From positions 7,565,383-7,629,382 of the forward strand of contig NC_089732.1 in the NCBI RefSeq assembly GCF_035083965.1: a stretch of 64,000 nt of DNA. The letters run 5' to 3'. The translations under genes and the position numbers were made by a program. This DNA comes from Branchiostoma lanceolatum (taxonomy: Eukaryota > Chordata > Leptocardii > Amphioxiformes > Branchiostomatidae). The notes below the pieces were generated by a model. It was not told the origin of the DNA and did no database searches. It saw only the letters and a program-made list of their open reading frames with translations. Of the stretch, positions 21,501 to 33,100 are shown in pieces (position 1 is the first letter of the stretch; each line of letters opens with the position of its first letter).

Positions 21501-24385
21501 TCTTTCACATCTTCCTCTTTGACTTTGGAATTGACTTCTACGACATTAGTATCCGTTTTCTAAAATATTTTTTTGCAATTAACCTCATATATTTTCTCAT
21601 TTTGCAGCTGCTTTGTATGATTGACAGTTTGGCTGAAAACTTTTTTTCTTGGAAATGGATGAAAATTGATGCGCGCACGGATATCATGCATATAGTCAAA
21701 TCAACATGGCCTAATGTAGATACAGACACATTAACTTGTACCTGATCTTTCTAATAAAAGTTGTTGGTATCTACACTGTGATTGTGTTGATATTTCCAAT
21801 TTGAATCTAGGAATAATTGCATGGTGTTTACCATTATCTTTGACAGAATGTCTTTAACATTATTTGCACAGAGACCCAACCCAAAGCCAGTTAGATGCCC
21901 AGGCCTACACTTTCAACATGCCTGCCTTGCTGATGTACCTGAAACAGCAGGCAGATCAGAACATCGGGGCCAGCTACTACAACATCGGCATCATGAAGTA
22001 CCAGGTACTGTAAATGCAGAAATGTTTGCGGTGGTTTTATGTTTGCGGTTTTCGTGGTAAGCTCTTTGCCACAAACTTAAAACCACCACAAAACATTTTT
22101 TACTTCCTTCCCCTTTTCTACTATTGTCTCAAACGTGAACTTTAAACCACTGCGAACACTCCATTATCTCCCAACCGCGAAATGAAAACGATGTGAACTT
22201 AAATGCATTTACAGTTACTGTGACAGTTACTGTTTGCCAGTTGCACACAAGAGAATTTGAAATTGCATCAGCTTTTGTGAGTTACGGTTAACTGAACTCA
22301 GTGAGAGTCTATCACTACATTTACATTTGTTAATGATAGCTATTTGCAACTGTTAAGAATTGCCATGACAATTTGCATTTCTTTACATTGTTTATATTTT
22401 TATTTTTTACTTCGTTTTTGGACAGACAAGGACGACGTTGCACTGCTTTTTTCACGGGATTGTATACTATTGCACTGTCTTATAGAGCTATCCATCATTT
22501 TCAACTACAGGCTTACCAGTTTATACGATATAACTTATGAGACTTGCTTATAAAGTGTAAAATGAATTTTTCTGTTACAGATGAAAACCCCTGCAGGAAT
22601 CCAGAACACCCCTCTCACGCTGGTTGCGTACTGGAAGTGCGAACCCCTGTCCACAGAGATCAGAATAGACTACGCTTACAACGAACCAGCGTTTCCGCTG
22701 GCAACAGCACTGACCAATGTGACCATACACCTCCCAGTGGACGGAGGAGTGACCAATGTCCAGTCTATTCCAAATGCTACATGGTAGGCTCTTTTAAAGC
22801 GATATTGTGTCTGGCCATAGCACGGGTTGTAATGAGTTTGTATATCAATACTTGGGCATTTGAAGTTGAAAAGTGTTTTGTGTTTGTTGTACATGAAACA
22901 GTATGTTTAGTAGTTGAAAACTTAGGATTTTTCTTGAAGCAATAATTATGATAGAAGTTAGATAATAATGACTTTTAACAAATAGTTGACAGGACATTTT
23001 TACTACAGGAAACTTTGAAAATATGTCAGATTTCTGAACAGGCAATTTGAAGTTTTTGATATCTTTTGAAAATGTATAGGCTCAAATGTCAGGGCTTGTT
23101 ACTTTTGTCTAGCCATAGCATAGGTGTTGTAGTAAGTTTGTCAATTATTAGTTGAAAAGTTGAAAAATGTTTTGTGTTTGATGCACATGAAATAATATGT
23201 TTTATCTCTCCCAGGAACGCTGAAGCCAAAAGAGCACTGTGGAAGATTCCAGAAATCTCAAAAGCATCAGAAGGAGGAGGTAAAGTGACAAAAACCTTCT
23301 CTTTTTCTATTTCGCACACACATATTGTACTTCCTCACTTACCATTGCCAAAGGCAAAACCAACGTAGGATCTATACATAAAGAGGTTACACAACATAAT
23401 ACATGCATTGGGAACATCAACTCAACAATGTGAAAGAGTACAACTTTCATGATTAAATCTATTCCTGTTGTTGCTTCAATGCTGCTGTCATCATTTTAGT
23501 ATTGACAAGAATGCTCAATTCTGATTCTCATATATTCAAGCTGTACTCTCCTTGTTAACCAGGAATCAGCACCCTTCGAGCCAAGTTTGACCTGAGCGAG
23601 GGACCCAGTAAACCGATGACCATGGCTGTGAAGTTCAACAGTGAAGGAACAACGCTGTCAGGACTGGAGTTGGAACTGGTGGGGGCCGCCTACAGAGCCT
23701 CTCTCGTCAAGAAGAGGTTCGCTGCAGGTCGGTGTTTGACATTTTACTTCATTTCCATTCTCTGTCATGTGGTAGGTACGTAGAACACACCACAATGGCC
23801 TCTAAATTCCCTATCTCACTGGACCCATGGCACGTTGGCGATCTCACTGCAACCAAGCTATTTGACAGAGATCTCAACTAATTTTTTTCCATAAAAAAAC
23901 TAATTTATTTAAATGCTTTGTGTGTTTTGTTGTCTTTTTATTCATACTTTAACGTTTTGCATTAAATTACCATTATAAAGTCAAGGGTACAAGGGTAACA
24001 CAAATCCAGTTTAGGAGGCAGCAACGCTGCCAATGTACCACGGGACCGGTGATAGGGGGGCTTACGATTTTGACAATGAAAACAGGTTTCTTTTTAATTC
24101 GTTTCAACTTTTCTGTTTTACCGAGCCTTGAGAAGGACAATTTTAACAGTTGATGTGGTGAATTCTTAGTGTTCCTTTTTTCTTCATCACACTCTTTATA
24201 TTACTCAGCAGTCTTCTTTGTGTATCACATACATGTACATGTACCATAGCAACTTGTATGAATTGTTCATTGCACGGCAATTTGATGAATTGATTTTTTA
24301 TTGAATCCCTGAAACGTATATTGTAGAATCATGAGTAAGTTTAACTTCTTATCCCTTAGGAAAGTACATGTGTGACAGCCTGTAG
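3574..24385 (+). CDS. FCHO2: FCHO1/FCHO2/SGIP1-family endocytic protein (3' part; F-BAR exons lie left of window)
   Basis: Exons: <3574-3705, 11598-11667, 12282-12312, 15007-15073, 15420-15601, one of 15984-16011 or 16529-16553, 17950-17998, 18633-18796, 19351-19498, 20155-20281, 20670-20905, 21119-21274, 21872-22004, 22581-22783, 23215-23279, 23563-23727, 24360-24385. All phases join, giving about 658 residues in the window. FCHO proteins nucleate clathrin-coated pits: the F-BAR bends PIP2 membrane, the linker activates AP2, and the mu-homology domain recruits Eps15/intersectin. Visible landmarks are VIEFEECD (F-BAR exit), a lysine-rich patch, [44 protein letters not shown], then the mu-homology domain from [13 protein letters not shown] to KKRFAAGKYM and the stop. 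It matches FCHO2 and SGIP1 about equally, consistent with one pre-duplication gene. The intron after 15073 appears to be U12-type. Upstream exons were not found in 1-3573. Confidence 0.9.
5103..5160. repeat. Short tandem duplication
   Basis: GATCCTGTTAACCCCCTGCA followed by GACCCTT occurs twice in direct succession. It is intronic, with no coding role seen. Confidence 0.8.
6636..6643. promoter_or_regulatory. Palindromic CRE (TGACGTCA)
   Basis: Exact 8-bp cAMP-response-element palindrome, 127 bp upstream of the candidate alternative start codon at 6770, in a locally CpG-richer stretch. CREB-family binding is inferred from the motif only. Confidence 0.5.
6770..6914 (+). CDS. Probable alternative first exon (or 159-nt cassette exon) of the FCHO/SGIP gene
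   Basis: Starts [20 protein letters not shown] and ends in phase 1 before GTAAGT, the same phase as exon 3574-3705, so either can splice to 11598 (giving ...[14 protein letters not shown]). An in-frame TGA at 6704 precedes the ATG. The area is CpG-richer than its surroundings and has a perfect CRE (TGACGTCA) 127 bp upstream. As a first exon it would make a protein lacking the F-BAR, like vertebrate SGIP1, and the next exons read TGSPDREDG as in SGIP1. Alternatively an AG at 6754-6755 would make 6756-6914 an in-frame internal exon. The first-exon reading is inference. Confidence 0.6.
9234..9995. mobile_element. Harbinger-like MITE with about 58-bp imperfect TIRs
   Basis: The left end GGGCCTCTTTACACCTACGA is mirrored at the right end by the reverse complement of GGCGCACTTTAGACCTACAA. 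The inverted similarity continues through GATCATCGTCGT. TTA flanks both sides (9231-9233 and 9996-9998), matching the 3-bp TWA target duplication of PIF/Harbinger elements. The interior is rich in CGTCGC/GCGACG palindromes and has no transposase. Confidence 0.75.
10092..10294. mobile_element. CTGTAAATGCA MITE family, copy 1
   Basis: Starts with ACTGTAAATGCATTTAAGTT and ends with an inverted TTACAGT. It has the internal TTCGCGGTGG/AAACCACC-like inverted segments shared with copies at 22006, 54022 and 60117. No coding capacity. Intronic in the FCHO gene. Confidence 0.7.
12489..13694. mobile_element. 1.2-kb DNA element with ATTACG subterminal arrays
   Basis: A perfect 13-bp terminal inverted repeat, GAGGGCCTGCATG at 12489-12501 and CATGCAGGCCCTC at 13682-13694, is flanked by the direct repeat TCTAAT on both sides. 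Inside each end are multiple GATTACGAATTACG-type repeats. The centre carries repeated TTTTGAAATCTTGACCC...GAAA(T/C)GCTATTTCCTGCATTTT...GGGGCA modules in tandem. No transposase frame is visible, so it is non-autonomous. Confidence 0.75.
13878..14270. mobile_element. hAT-like MITE with CAGGGCTCGAA ends
   Basis: CAGGGCTCGAA at 13878-13888 is matched by TTCGAGCCCTG at 14260-14270. The interior repeats GTGCAC(A/T)GGTGC near both ends, giving further inverted similarity. I see no clean 8-bp target duplication, so the superfamily is a guess from the CAGGG terminus. Intronic in the FCHO gene. Confidence 0.65.
14466..14528 (+). CDS. Candidate 63-nt cassette exon of the FCHO/SGIP gene
   Basis: TTTCTCTCAAG precedes and GTGAGC follows a 63-nt open segment encoding [20 protein letters not shown] plus N. 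It is phase 0 at both ends, and both flanking exons (ending 12312, starting 15007) are also phase 0, so it can be included or skipped without a frameshift. The composition is acidic and serine/proline-rich like the adjacent linker. No vertebrate counterpart is recognised. Confidence 0.5.
15074..15419 (+). other. U12-type AT-AC intron of the FCHO/SGIP gene
   Basis: The exon ends CAAAATG and the intron opens ATATCCTTAA, the AT-AC form of the U12 5' splice site. The intron ends with TCCTTAAC at 15402-15409, the near-invariant U12 branch site, 11 nt before a terminal AC at 15418-15419. Splicing here joins ...EEPQNA to [14 protein letters not shown] in frame (phase 1), aligning with the FCHO2 family. 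No GT donor nearby restores this frame. Confidence 0.88.
15984..16011 (+). CDS. 28-nt microexon A (mutually exclusive) of the FCHO/SGIP gene
   Basis: Preceded by TGACCGCAG and followed by GTAAGT; encodes ASVKLRKEA plus one base. It starts in phase 0 and ends in phase 1. Joined to 17950 it gives KEASRQQLQRS. If microexon B is also included, the next exon opens with ACG TAG, a stop. If both are skipped the frame also breaks (TGA early in exon 18633). Confidence 0.7.
16529..16553 (+). CDS. 25-nt microexon B (mutually exclusive) of the FCHO/SGIP gene
   Basis: Preceded by ACGCCTCAG and followed by GTAAGT; encodes LIKQRNLK plus one base, starting in phase 0 and ending in phase 1. The peptide resembles the AIKRNLS stretch at the equivalent place in vertebrate SGIP1, so B is probably the ancestral form. 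It cannot be used together with microexon A without a stop. Confidence 0.75.
16942..17065. mobile_element. 124-bp MITE with TAGCCTGGAGTCCA ends
   Basis: A perfect 14-bp terminal inverted repeat, TAGCCTGGAGTCCA and TGGACTCCAGGCTA, encloses a short GC-rich interior with a duplicated CCTTGTTAGCTTT motif. Intronic. Confidence 0.7.
18857..18985 (+). repeat. Interspersed repeat (ATATAGCCCCATCAGGGGCA), copy 1
   Basis: Matches 41735-41865 over about 125 bp with few differences, including ATATAGCCCCATCAGGGGCA and GGTCCCGGGCTAAGGC. Both copies follow an ATC-rich microsatellite. Family unknown; probably the end of a larger dispersed element. Confidence 0.75.
19580..19816. mobile_element. CAGGGCTGTCTCCAG MITE, copy 1
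   Basis: CAGGGCTGTCTCCAG at the left is mirrored by CTGGAGACAGCCCT at the right, and GTCCCGGGA/GGGACGGA inverted segments lie inside. Shorter relatives occur at 37881 and 38035. It lies in the FCHO intron after exon 19351-19498. Confidence 0.75.
21011..21148 (+). repeat. 69-bp tandem duplication spanning an intron/exon boundary
   Basis: Two 69-bp copies (21011-21079 and 21080-21148) each hold the intron end and the first bases of the mu-homology exon. The upstream copy has CACAAG in place of CACAG at the splice position. Its only AG would shift frame, and reading through in frame would hit TGA, so only the downstream acceptor gives the conserved protein. Confidence 0.85.
22006..22217. mobile_element. 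CTGTAAATGCA MITE, copy 2, abutting a splice donor
   Basis: The element begins TACTGTAAATGCAGAAATGT immediately after exon 21872-22004 and ends TTAAATGCATTTACAG. The exon finishes CAG and the donor reads GTACTG, so the T of the GT donor and everything downstream of it belong to the element or its target site. Same family as 10092, 54022 and 60117. Confidence 0.75.
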
Positions 24386-27300
24386 CACTTCCTGACTTCA
24401 GAATGAGACCAAGAAAGCCAACAGCAACAAAGAGGGTACATGTAACATAAAGACCCCTGCCATGTCCTTACAGAGGTGCACCAGTCATGTGCTCCCTCTG
24501 CCACATTTGTACAGAACTGCAGCCAAGGCCAAACCATCTTCATGAATTGGTTCTCGGAATCGTTTCCTCAAGTATTCCAAAAATGAAAAGCAGAAGACTT
24601 TAGGCCATTAATTTCTTAAACAACTAGAAGTACTGTTTAAGTAGTGGACATTGTGCATTACATTGTGTATCTTCATTTACATTGTAGCTGCCTTTAATGA
24701 CCTACAAGAAGACATGATCACCAAAATTCATAATTGGGTTGATCTCAGGGTTTGCAAGTGTTCCTAAGGAGAACCAATCAGTGACTTTGGTGGGGCCAGA
24801 TAGGCCCATTTGGAACAGTGCAAATTTGTACATTATAATCAGTATGTGTATGTGGACAAATTCTGTGTGAAGCTATAACATAGAAAACTTTCTCGGTAGA
24901 AGACAGTCATTGAAAATGTATTGTAACAGTTGTATACATCCTGACTGAAGGATATTGTAGGAGAAGAGACTGTGGAACTTTTATATCTACAGTACTTGCT
25001 TCTCAAATATGCTGGGAAGTACAGTCATGCAAAATTTCCTTTTTCGAAGTAGGTTGTAAAGATATCTTGTAAAATTTGTAGGAAATAGAACTGTGGAACT
25101 TTTAGATGTTAACTTCATTTTTCCACACGGCCAAATGTAATGGGATATCTTGTCAGAAAAGAAATTCCAAAACATTGGAGGGTTTTAACTTTCTGGCAAA
25201 TTGAGCAATTATGTTTGATTTAATGCAGGATATGGAAGAAGTCCACATGAAGATAAAACATGTTTCACAATCATGATGTTTCTCAACAGATAGGGACGTT
25301 CAGTTTGGTTAGGATCTGAGGCGTGTATCCACATTACATGTACTTGTACGCCTGTACTTGTAAGTCAAGTTGAACATACAAAAGCATGCAAAAATCTTGG
25401 TGCGTACATACATGTAATGCCTAGCCACAAGTAGCTACATGTACATGTTTCCAAATCACAAAATCCACATCTTTTTACTTTGAAATTCATTTGGCCTGAA
25501 ACTGTGTGCTAACATTTGTTTTGCTGGGTATTTGTACTTTAAGCTCAGCATTTCAACCATCAGCATCATTAACAGTAGTTAAAGATGTGGAATCATTTTT
25601 ATAACTTGTACAGAACAGTAGATTTAGAGGAGTAGAAAGCTATGCAAATTTGCAATGATTCTCAAAGTGTTAATTTCTTATAATTTTGTGCCAATGTAGG
25701 ACTATAGAAAAAGAGCAGAGGATAACAGAGGAGTTTTAAACATGTAGCAGACAGAGACAAGCTTTGAGGAGAAAATGGCATATCTTTGGGTTTAGTCCTG
25801 AAAAATCATGAATATTGGGATATTTCATGTGTCGCATGCAATGGAAGTTGTGTCACAAAAGTATAACTTAGAATGAAGTACCAGCAGCCCAGTGAAAATT
25901 TCACAAAAATTGTGAAAAGTTTTATGCATCTTTTTTTTTTTTTTTCAAGTATAATGAGTCTCTGTAAGAGTAGCTGTGGAAAATCCAATCTTTCATGCAA
26001 AACAAAGTGTTCCTCATTCCTTATTGGGACTGGCCCCTTCACTCTCCAGACTTCTTATTGGTACAGCTTATAATTAACTCAGAAGGCAGAGATATTAGAC
26101 ATGATAACTAAAAATGCCATGAAAATTTCCTCAGTAGAAATCCGAGGTCAAAAGACACTGTGGCTCTTAATTTTTTAAACATCCATTCCTTTTCTAAATG
26201 TACACCCTGCTTCAAACTGGCTTCTTACTTGTTGAATCATCACTGCTAGATGGTGGTGAGTCAAGCTTCATGTAAACTTCCATCTCTCTGGCTTTTTTTG
26301 GTTACAGATATTCGTTAACCCCATTGTAATTAATTCCTTGTTGATTAACTGTTGAGTTTATGGTAATGACATCCTGCTGGCCAGGAGCATTGTGGGTAGT
26401 AATCTCTACCTCATATATAGTGGTATGTTATACATTGTATATAGTATACCAGAATGTATCCCTAATGTATGTGTGTAAAGCTACAAAAATCAAGATATGT
26501 TGTAAGCTGTTTGATGACGTGTAGATGGTAGAGGATATATTATGTATCACTTTGTTTGGAAGATTTGGCTATTTCCAGATGTAGCAGTGTTTATATGCAA
26601 TGTGATCTGCTAATAGCTTAGGAGTAGCCATTGGTCCAGGCTACAGGTGGATATACAGTTTCTATATTTGATTTTGAATAATCTGATTATTGTTTGAGCC
26701 AATCAAATCGTGAAGGAAATTTGATTGGCAGTTAATCCTCTATGAAAACATTGATTTCCAACATCGTATGCCAATCTTGGTTGTTAGCCTGTAACTCCAA
26801 GCATTGTTACAGAAGTACAGAATTTAGATGAAAAAGAATGGTGCGGATGCATTATTTTCCGTATTGAAAAGTTGGTACTTGAAAATTTGTTTGTTTGTTT
26901 GAACCTTTGACTATTTAACATGTATTGAGAATCTGACTATTTAACATGTATTGAGAAAGGTTTGGAAATTTTAACATCAGATACATGTTGTTCATACATG
27001 TATTAGGGTGGACCTCTATGTTGTACTTGCCATGTAGAAAGAGCTACAAGCATCATAATTGCACCAGTATCTCTGTATTGTTCACAGTGACATAGAAAGA
27101 CTGGTGGATGCACAATTCGGGGGAATTTGACATGCAGTGACATTATCCTTTAAACTTTAGAATTTCAGATGTCATGTGCCAAATAGTATGGTGACCCCAG
27201 AATACATTCATGCAAATTTTCACCATCTTTCGAATTTATTGTCATATTTTGGTAACCATGATTGATACACTTTTGTAAGGCTGTTTTCATATTTGATGAT

Positions 27301-30135
27301 TTCACCAACTAAAATTTAAAAATGGGCATCTACTGGCTTCCCCTGAAATTGGTCACATCACCATTTCCTGTACACAACTTATACAAAGTGATGACCAACC
27401 CTGACTTAATCATAGAAGAATGTTAGAGGCATACTGAATGCATGGTAAATTCTTTTTCAACATTGGTCCATGTAAGTACATGTGATAGGTACAGCAATGT
27501 TGTTTAACTCAGAGCCTGTGCAAAGTGTGAGAAAATAATTGAAATAGGATAAGCCTAACTTGGTGCAAATCTGGTTTAGTCGCTACATGTACGTTAGGAA
27601 TCCTCGTAGACTATAAGAGAACATAAAAACCAATCAGTGCAACACATCGTTGATTATGTCATAGCATACAATGATCTCATGTTTACATCATTGACATGTG
27701 CAGATTATGGTGAAAGTTCTCCCTCCTTTCCTTTGTTGTGGATCTCTCCTGATGTTTCGACAATATCCTGCTTCAGGTTTGAATACTTCATGCATAACTT
27801 AAATTCATCATTATGGAGTACACATTAACATTATTACTCAGACATCGTCAAGTTTTTTGGGCACCTTAAGGTACTCAGAAGGAAAGTGATACACCATTGG
27901 CCATTATATTCTGCATCTTTTTTCTCTGTATGTGAAAATGCAGTTGGTTGAATATTAGGGATATCTGTTATGTAGAAGTAAAAACAACCCAAAAGATTTT
28001 ACATTCATCTGTAATGCTTTTCTTGCAACCTTTTTTTTTACAAATTTATTAATTTGTTTTCCCCTCTTGCGCTACTGTCAGGCACTTCTTTCCTTTTTAT
28101 CTTGGATCACATCTTAGATCACATCATGTTCTTTTTGTCTCTTCTCTCTCTGTCCCAAATGTCCATGGCATTCCAACATATATGCATGTAGCTTTCTGCC
28201 CTCAAGCATAAAGCAGGTAAACAAACTCAGATTGCCACATTCTATTTTCAAGTGGCTGTCAATTTTCTTTTGCCATCATAAGATAGTAGTTCTTTTACAA
28301 TGACTTCCTATGTGAATTTTCCTTCAAATTTGACAGCTTGGTAGATTTTTAACATTTTATTGACTTCAGTAACAATGTTTCCAACCATACTATGGCTCAG
28401 TGAAAGATATGGTACAAAGATAGGTTAGATATCACTCAAGTCTACTACAAGAGTGGAACAAAAAACTATTGTTGTGAAATGATAGGATTTAGCAAAATTA
28501 GACTCGTTAAGATATAAGATGTGCTTCTTAGAGCACTAGGTCGTGTAATTTAGCAAAATTCTATACAATGACTTGTTGAGAGATGAAGTGTTATGTAAAT
28601 TATTGACTTGATGTTTAAAACGACGTGTACACAGCTATAAATGGTGTGTACACATGTACAGTAATTGACAAGATGTAGCATCAAATAAAACAGTCCTGCA
28701 AAACTTTCTTCTGTTGTGTGTAAATTCTTTGGACAGTTAATGATGTTGGAAGGGTACTGATATAATGATAAAGCAGAACTTATATGCATATCGAAAGGCT
28801 TTCTTATATGCATATTGAAAGGCTTTCTTTTTAATTCCAAATTTATTTTTCCGGGGGAAGTTCGAAACGTTTACTAAAAGTACTAAGTGCAAATTTACCA
28901 TGTTTTTTTTCTTCTGATTTTGAAGGCTGGTAAGTCAAAATGGACCTAAAACCGTTCAAAGCACCAGTACACTTTTGTTATAAGGTACTAAGATATTGCA
29001 TCAGTGACACTTTGGATGATTTAAGTACTTTTCCCCTCGTGTTATTTTGCACTGGACGTACTGATTCCGTTTTCAGCACCAAGGAGATCGCCACAATGCA
29101 CACCCCATATTTTAGATAAGTTCTTTCCTCGGAAATAAGTTACGACCACTCCATAAATACGTCAGTGGGGGTTACAAAAACCGTCTTCTTTCTAATGACT
29201 TCCATATTTTTTTTAAGGAAATCCTATCTCGTCTCTTTTTATCTGTCAAGAGAATATAGTCGCTTCAATAGTCACCAGCTTTTGGGTAGATGCGAGTCAA
29301 TGCCACCTCGTTGAAACTCATCATGGCGTTAAGACCCACGGACACGATGTTACGGGTCCGGATACTGGCTAGCCTGCGTCAGCCAACCACCGAGAGGAAA
29401 ACTCCCAACCCGACTCCACTGCTGTGGCCACGTGGGAGTGGAAGTCAGCGGGGTCCGCACCTAGGAGAAATGCACTGTTCAATGACGCCATCTAGCGATC
29501 GTCAACAGTACTCTAGGAATGGGCATTAGTAATAGCACATTAGATCTCAACAGTACGTCAATCTGCAAGTATCTTCCGGTCAAATTGATAATTAACGTTA
29601 CTAAGATTACAACTCGACGCATATTAAATTTAAAAATCATTTTATTAAACAACCAAATGAATATGTCGCCTGTTCTATGCGTAAGGACTTATGCTACATT
29701 GAAACGTCATCAATCTACAATTTTACGATAGAAAAGTATTTTCTGGTTAATTTGCTCATTGTAAAGCGCTATACACTTGGCTATTTGTTCGCAGGGGGTG
29801 GAATCAAATATCGGAACAGCCATTGTGTCCCGGGAACGAGGTCATCTAAGGTTATCTTGCGCCTCTGTTGCGCATGGATACGGGCGATTCCATATGATTT
29901 TTCTATATGGGGCCTGTTTTATTATTAAGCCATTTATGTAAACAAAGTAGAATTGGATATAATTATTACAATTCAAACATTATTTTGAAGATAAAGACAT
30001 ACCATTTATGGGTGGGAATAATACGAAATGTATCTGTTCTCCTTCGAAATTAATCGTCACCCGTTGCTGGGAGGTCAGTCCAAATGGAACGTTCTCATTG
30101 TCTCTAGTATATTTTGCAGAATTTCGCAACTTCGG
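24386..30135. other. Non-coding: FCHO 3' flank/UTR and intergenic DNA
   Basis: No exon with conserved coding content or paired splice sites was found on either strand. The stretch is AT-rich, with a T-run near 25931 and a 27-bp tandem duplication near 26908-26959 (CTATTTAACATGTATTGAGA twice). CpG content rises towards 29290-29900. An ETS-like CTTCCGGTC near 29573 suggests a promoter for the downstream phosphatase. The FCHO 3' UTR must start here, but its end cannot be fixed. Confidence 0.6.
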
Positions 30136-33100
30136 ATGCCAAAGATGGATTGTCTTAAACTTAGTGCGTTTGCTGAGAAAAATGGAAAGAATACTATGGA
30201 GGACAGACATTTCACGTTCAGGGTAAGGGTACAGTGAATGTTTGTACCGTTTTGTACGGAGTCGTTTTGCCAACTGAGAAAATTATGGTCGATTCTCGTG
30301 GGTATATTCATGAGGGGGTTGAAAAGTTGGATTTGTGGCTGCAACTAACGGTACCATAGTGTTTCACGTATTGTGTTAACTGTAAAAAAACACACCACTA
30401 TTTCACAACAGAGTCCTTCAAGATTTTACCATCATTGTGGGTAGTTTCTACAATAAGTTGGTCAACGTTAGAAGATAATTAGTGGTTCACAACCGGGTTG
30501 TTTTTTTCGTGAGGCTCACCTCCATTTTGAAACTTGCAAAGTGTAGAAGATTCACTCTCGTCTGTGTATGTTGGCTTCATAATATTGTTTGAATATTCGC
30601 CTGAAGCCATTTTAAACTTAAAATGTCAAGTGAAGCTGTTGTTATCACTGAAAACACTTTTATTGGTGTATATTGTGGCTGGAGTAACTTCAACACGAGG
30701 TTTCGGCAGTTGAGGGTTTCATGATCAACTGGTTCATTCCTGAAATTTGAAAACTAACGGTTTTGTCATTAATAAAAGGTTGACTCCCTTTATTTTCTGT
30801 GAAATGTTGGGCATTTAAGAAATACTTGTAAGCAAATATTTGGCCTGGATTTTCTGCCCATAACAGCATAGAAATGGAGTCTACGTGGCGGGCGTGTGTG
30901 ACGGGCACGGCGGCGATTTCTGTTCAGACTTCGTTGCCCGGGACCTCCCCCCAAAGCTCTCGGCTGAGATGGACTACCACGTGGACCACGAGACCGCCAT
31001 GAGACGGGCCATCCGGGGGACGGACTGGGACTTGTGTTCCCGTCTGGTCGGGAGGTGGAGGAAGTCAGGAACAACGGCTGTTGTTTCTCTCATCACGGAC
31101 TCGGAGATCATCACCGCGTGGGCCGGGGACAGCCAGGCCGTCCTGGTCAGACCGAACACCGAGGCCATCCCTCTAGTCACCAAACACAGGTATGGCATCG
31201 TTTGGTGTTTATTCATCTTTTCTTAGATTTACCAAGTTTAGTTTTTGGCTTTGAACAAAAATCTCTTGTTTTTATTTTCGATCTCATATCTTTCTTTGAT
31301 CCTGAAATGAAAGAAATAATCCAAGAATCTAGCGGGTATCCTGTTAGACTTCTTATCAGTAAGTGTAAAGCGGACGTGAAGTTGTAGACTACGATGTGTA
31401 GTATTACAGTTTCAAGTGTAAATTGGGCCTAAGTGCATGTACATTGGGCCTAAATATCTTTGACACTATCATGCAGTAAATCGCTAGTTTACCAACCTTG
31501 TCTATATCCAAAATTTTTTGACAAAGTTGAGATAATAATAAGGGATACTTCTGTTGCAATTTTTGTCAAAAGATAGTGTTTGTAGTATGGTGTATCTTTC
31601 CCATATTTTGTAGTTACTAGGTCAGTTTTTGGATTCTTTAACCTAAAACTGAAGTAGCTGTTTTGGCTTCCAATTCCCTCTTGGTTGCAGAGTTTGACAG
31701 CAGGGAGAAGGTTAAGACACATTTCTTCCAGTTAATATTTTCATGACAATAATGTTGCTATTCCTGTATATCTGTTAAGTCTGTTTGAGTCTTATTTTGT
31801 TGAGACTTCCAAGGTAGGGTTACAAACATTGTACCATTGTGACAACTTAGATATCACTATTGTAGACTTCAGATTGTTGTCATCGTCACCAATGCTTCCT
31901 TGAAAGAGTTACTCCAGACGGCGGTTATGTTAAGGTTTAGATAAGGAAACTTTTAAAAGCCTTTACTGCTTTAACATTCCCACAGGTGTACTTATCTTTT
32001 GGTAAAATCTACTTTCTCTTCTTCAATGATACTGTTGCCAATCCTGCCTTTAAAAAAGTCAGTCTGTTTTAGTTATTTTAGTTGGGATTAACATAAAGAA
32101 ACTTTTGAAAGCCCTTTTTCAAAGTTCTGATGTAGAATGGTGTTTTGTCAAAATCTATTTTCTCCTTCAACTGTTAACATTATTGCCAAATGAATGCTGA
32201 CTGGAGAAAACTCTGTCTGTTTATATTCTAATAAGTTGAACATACAAGTTAAGGTTTAGGTATAGAAACTTTTGAAAGCCTTTACTGTTTTCAGGTACAG
32301 TTGCGCTTTGGCAAAATCTATTTTCTCTTTCTTCAAACTGTCTCAAAAGTATTTGTACATCTTAAAACGCAAACAGATGCGACAACGAGAAAGAGAGAGA
32401 GCGAATCCAGAAGGCAGGAGGAACGGTAACGTGTCATAAGGGACAGTATCGTCTGAACGGAGCTCTGAGTGTGTCACGATCTCTGGGAGACTCGGAGTAT
32501 CGAGTGAGTTATCAGCTCTGTACTTTATCATAGTTTTACCATAAATAGAATGATTTTTAAAAATTATTCTCTGAGAAAATTCCCCAGTGTGAACTCCTGA
32601 AAGACTATTTCTGATTTTATCATTGGGGAATTTTCTGGGGAAAATCAGGCGAATATCACTGCGCGTGCTGATGTCATCTATACAATTTACTTGCTGTAGC
32701 CTAATGACATGACTGTGTCTTTTCTTTGCTGCGATCTTTCAGGTACATTTCAGAGATAGGATCTTTGTAACTGCCTAAGTATTATATACAGGTATACCTG
32801 TTATAGTGGCTTTGTATGTTTTTACTATTGTCAAGGCAAGTTTGAAAATAACACTGCTAAAGGTCCTGACAGAGGAAACTAAGATGATCATGATAGTATA
32901 AGTGGGCACCATTGGAATGTTTTTAATTGATTTATATCAATGTATAAGTTTTAATGTCACTGGTTTTAGTATCCATGTGAAAATTCATTGTGTTTCATGG
33001 TGTTCTTTTAGTTTTTAAAAGGGTTATCTGGAGAAAAAACAAAGAGTTCACAGTCCAGACCTAAGAGGAATTTGCTAGGCTTAACAATAAAGTGAGCTTA

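Noticed and set aside
29290..29529. Possible 79-residue upstream exon (MRVNATSLKL...) of the phosphatase gene
   Set aside because: No conserved content and no supported splice to 30136; probably promoter-proximal CpG-richer sequence.
24386..30135. A hidden gene in the 5.7-kb gap
   Set aside because: No run of paired splice sites with family-like peptides on either strand; small non-coding RNAs cannot be excluded by eye.
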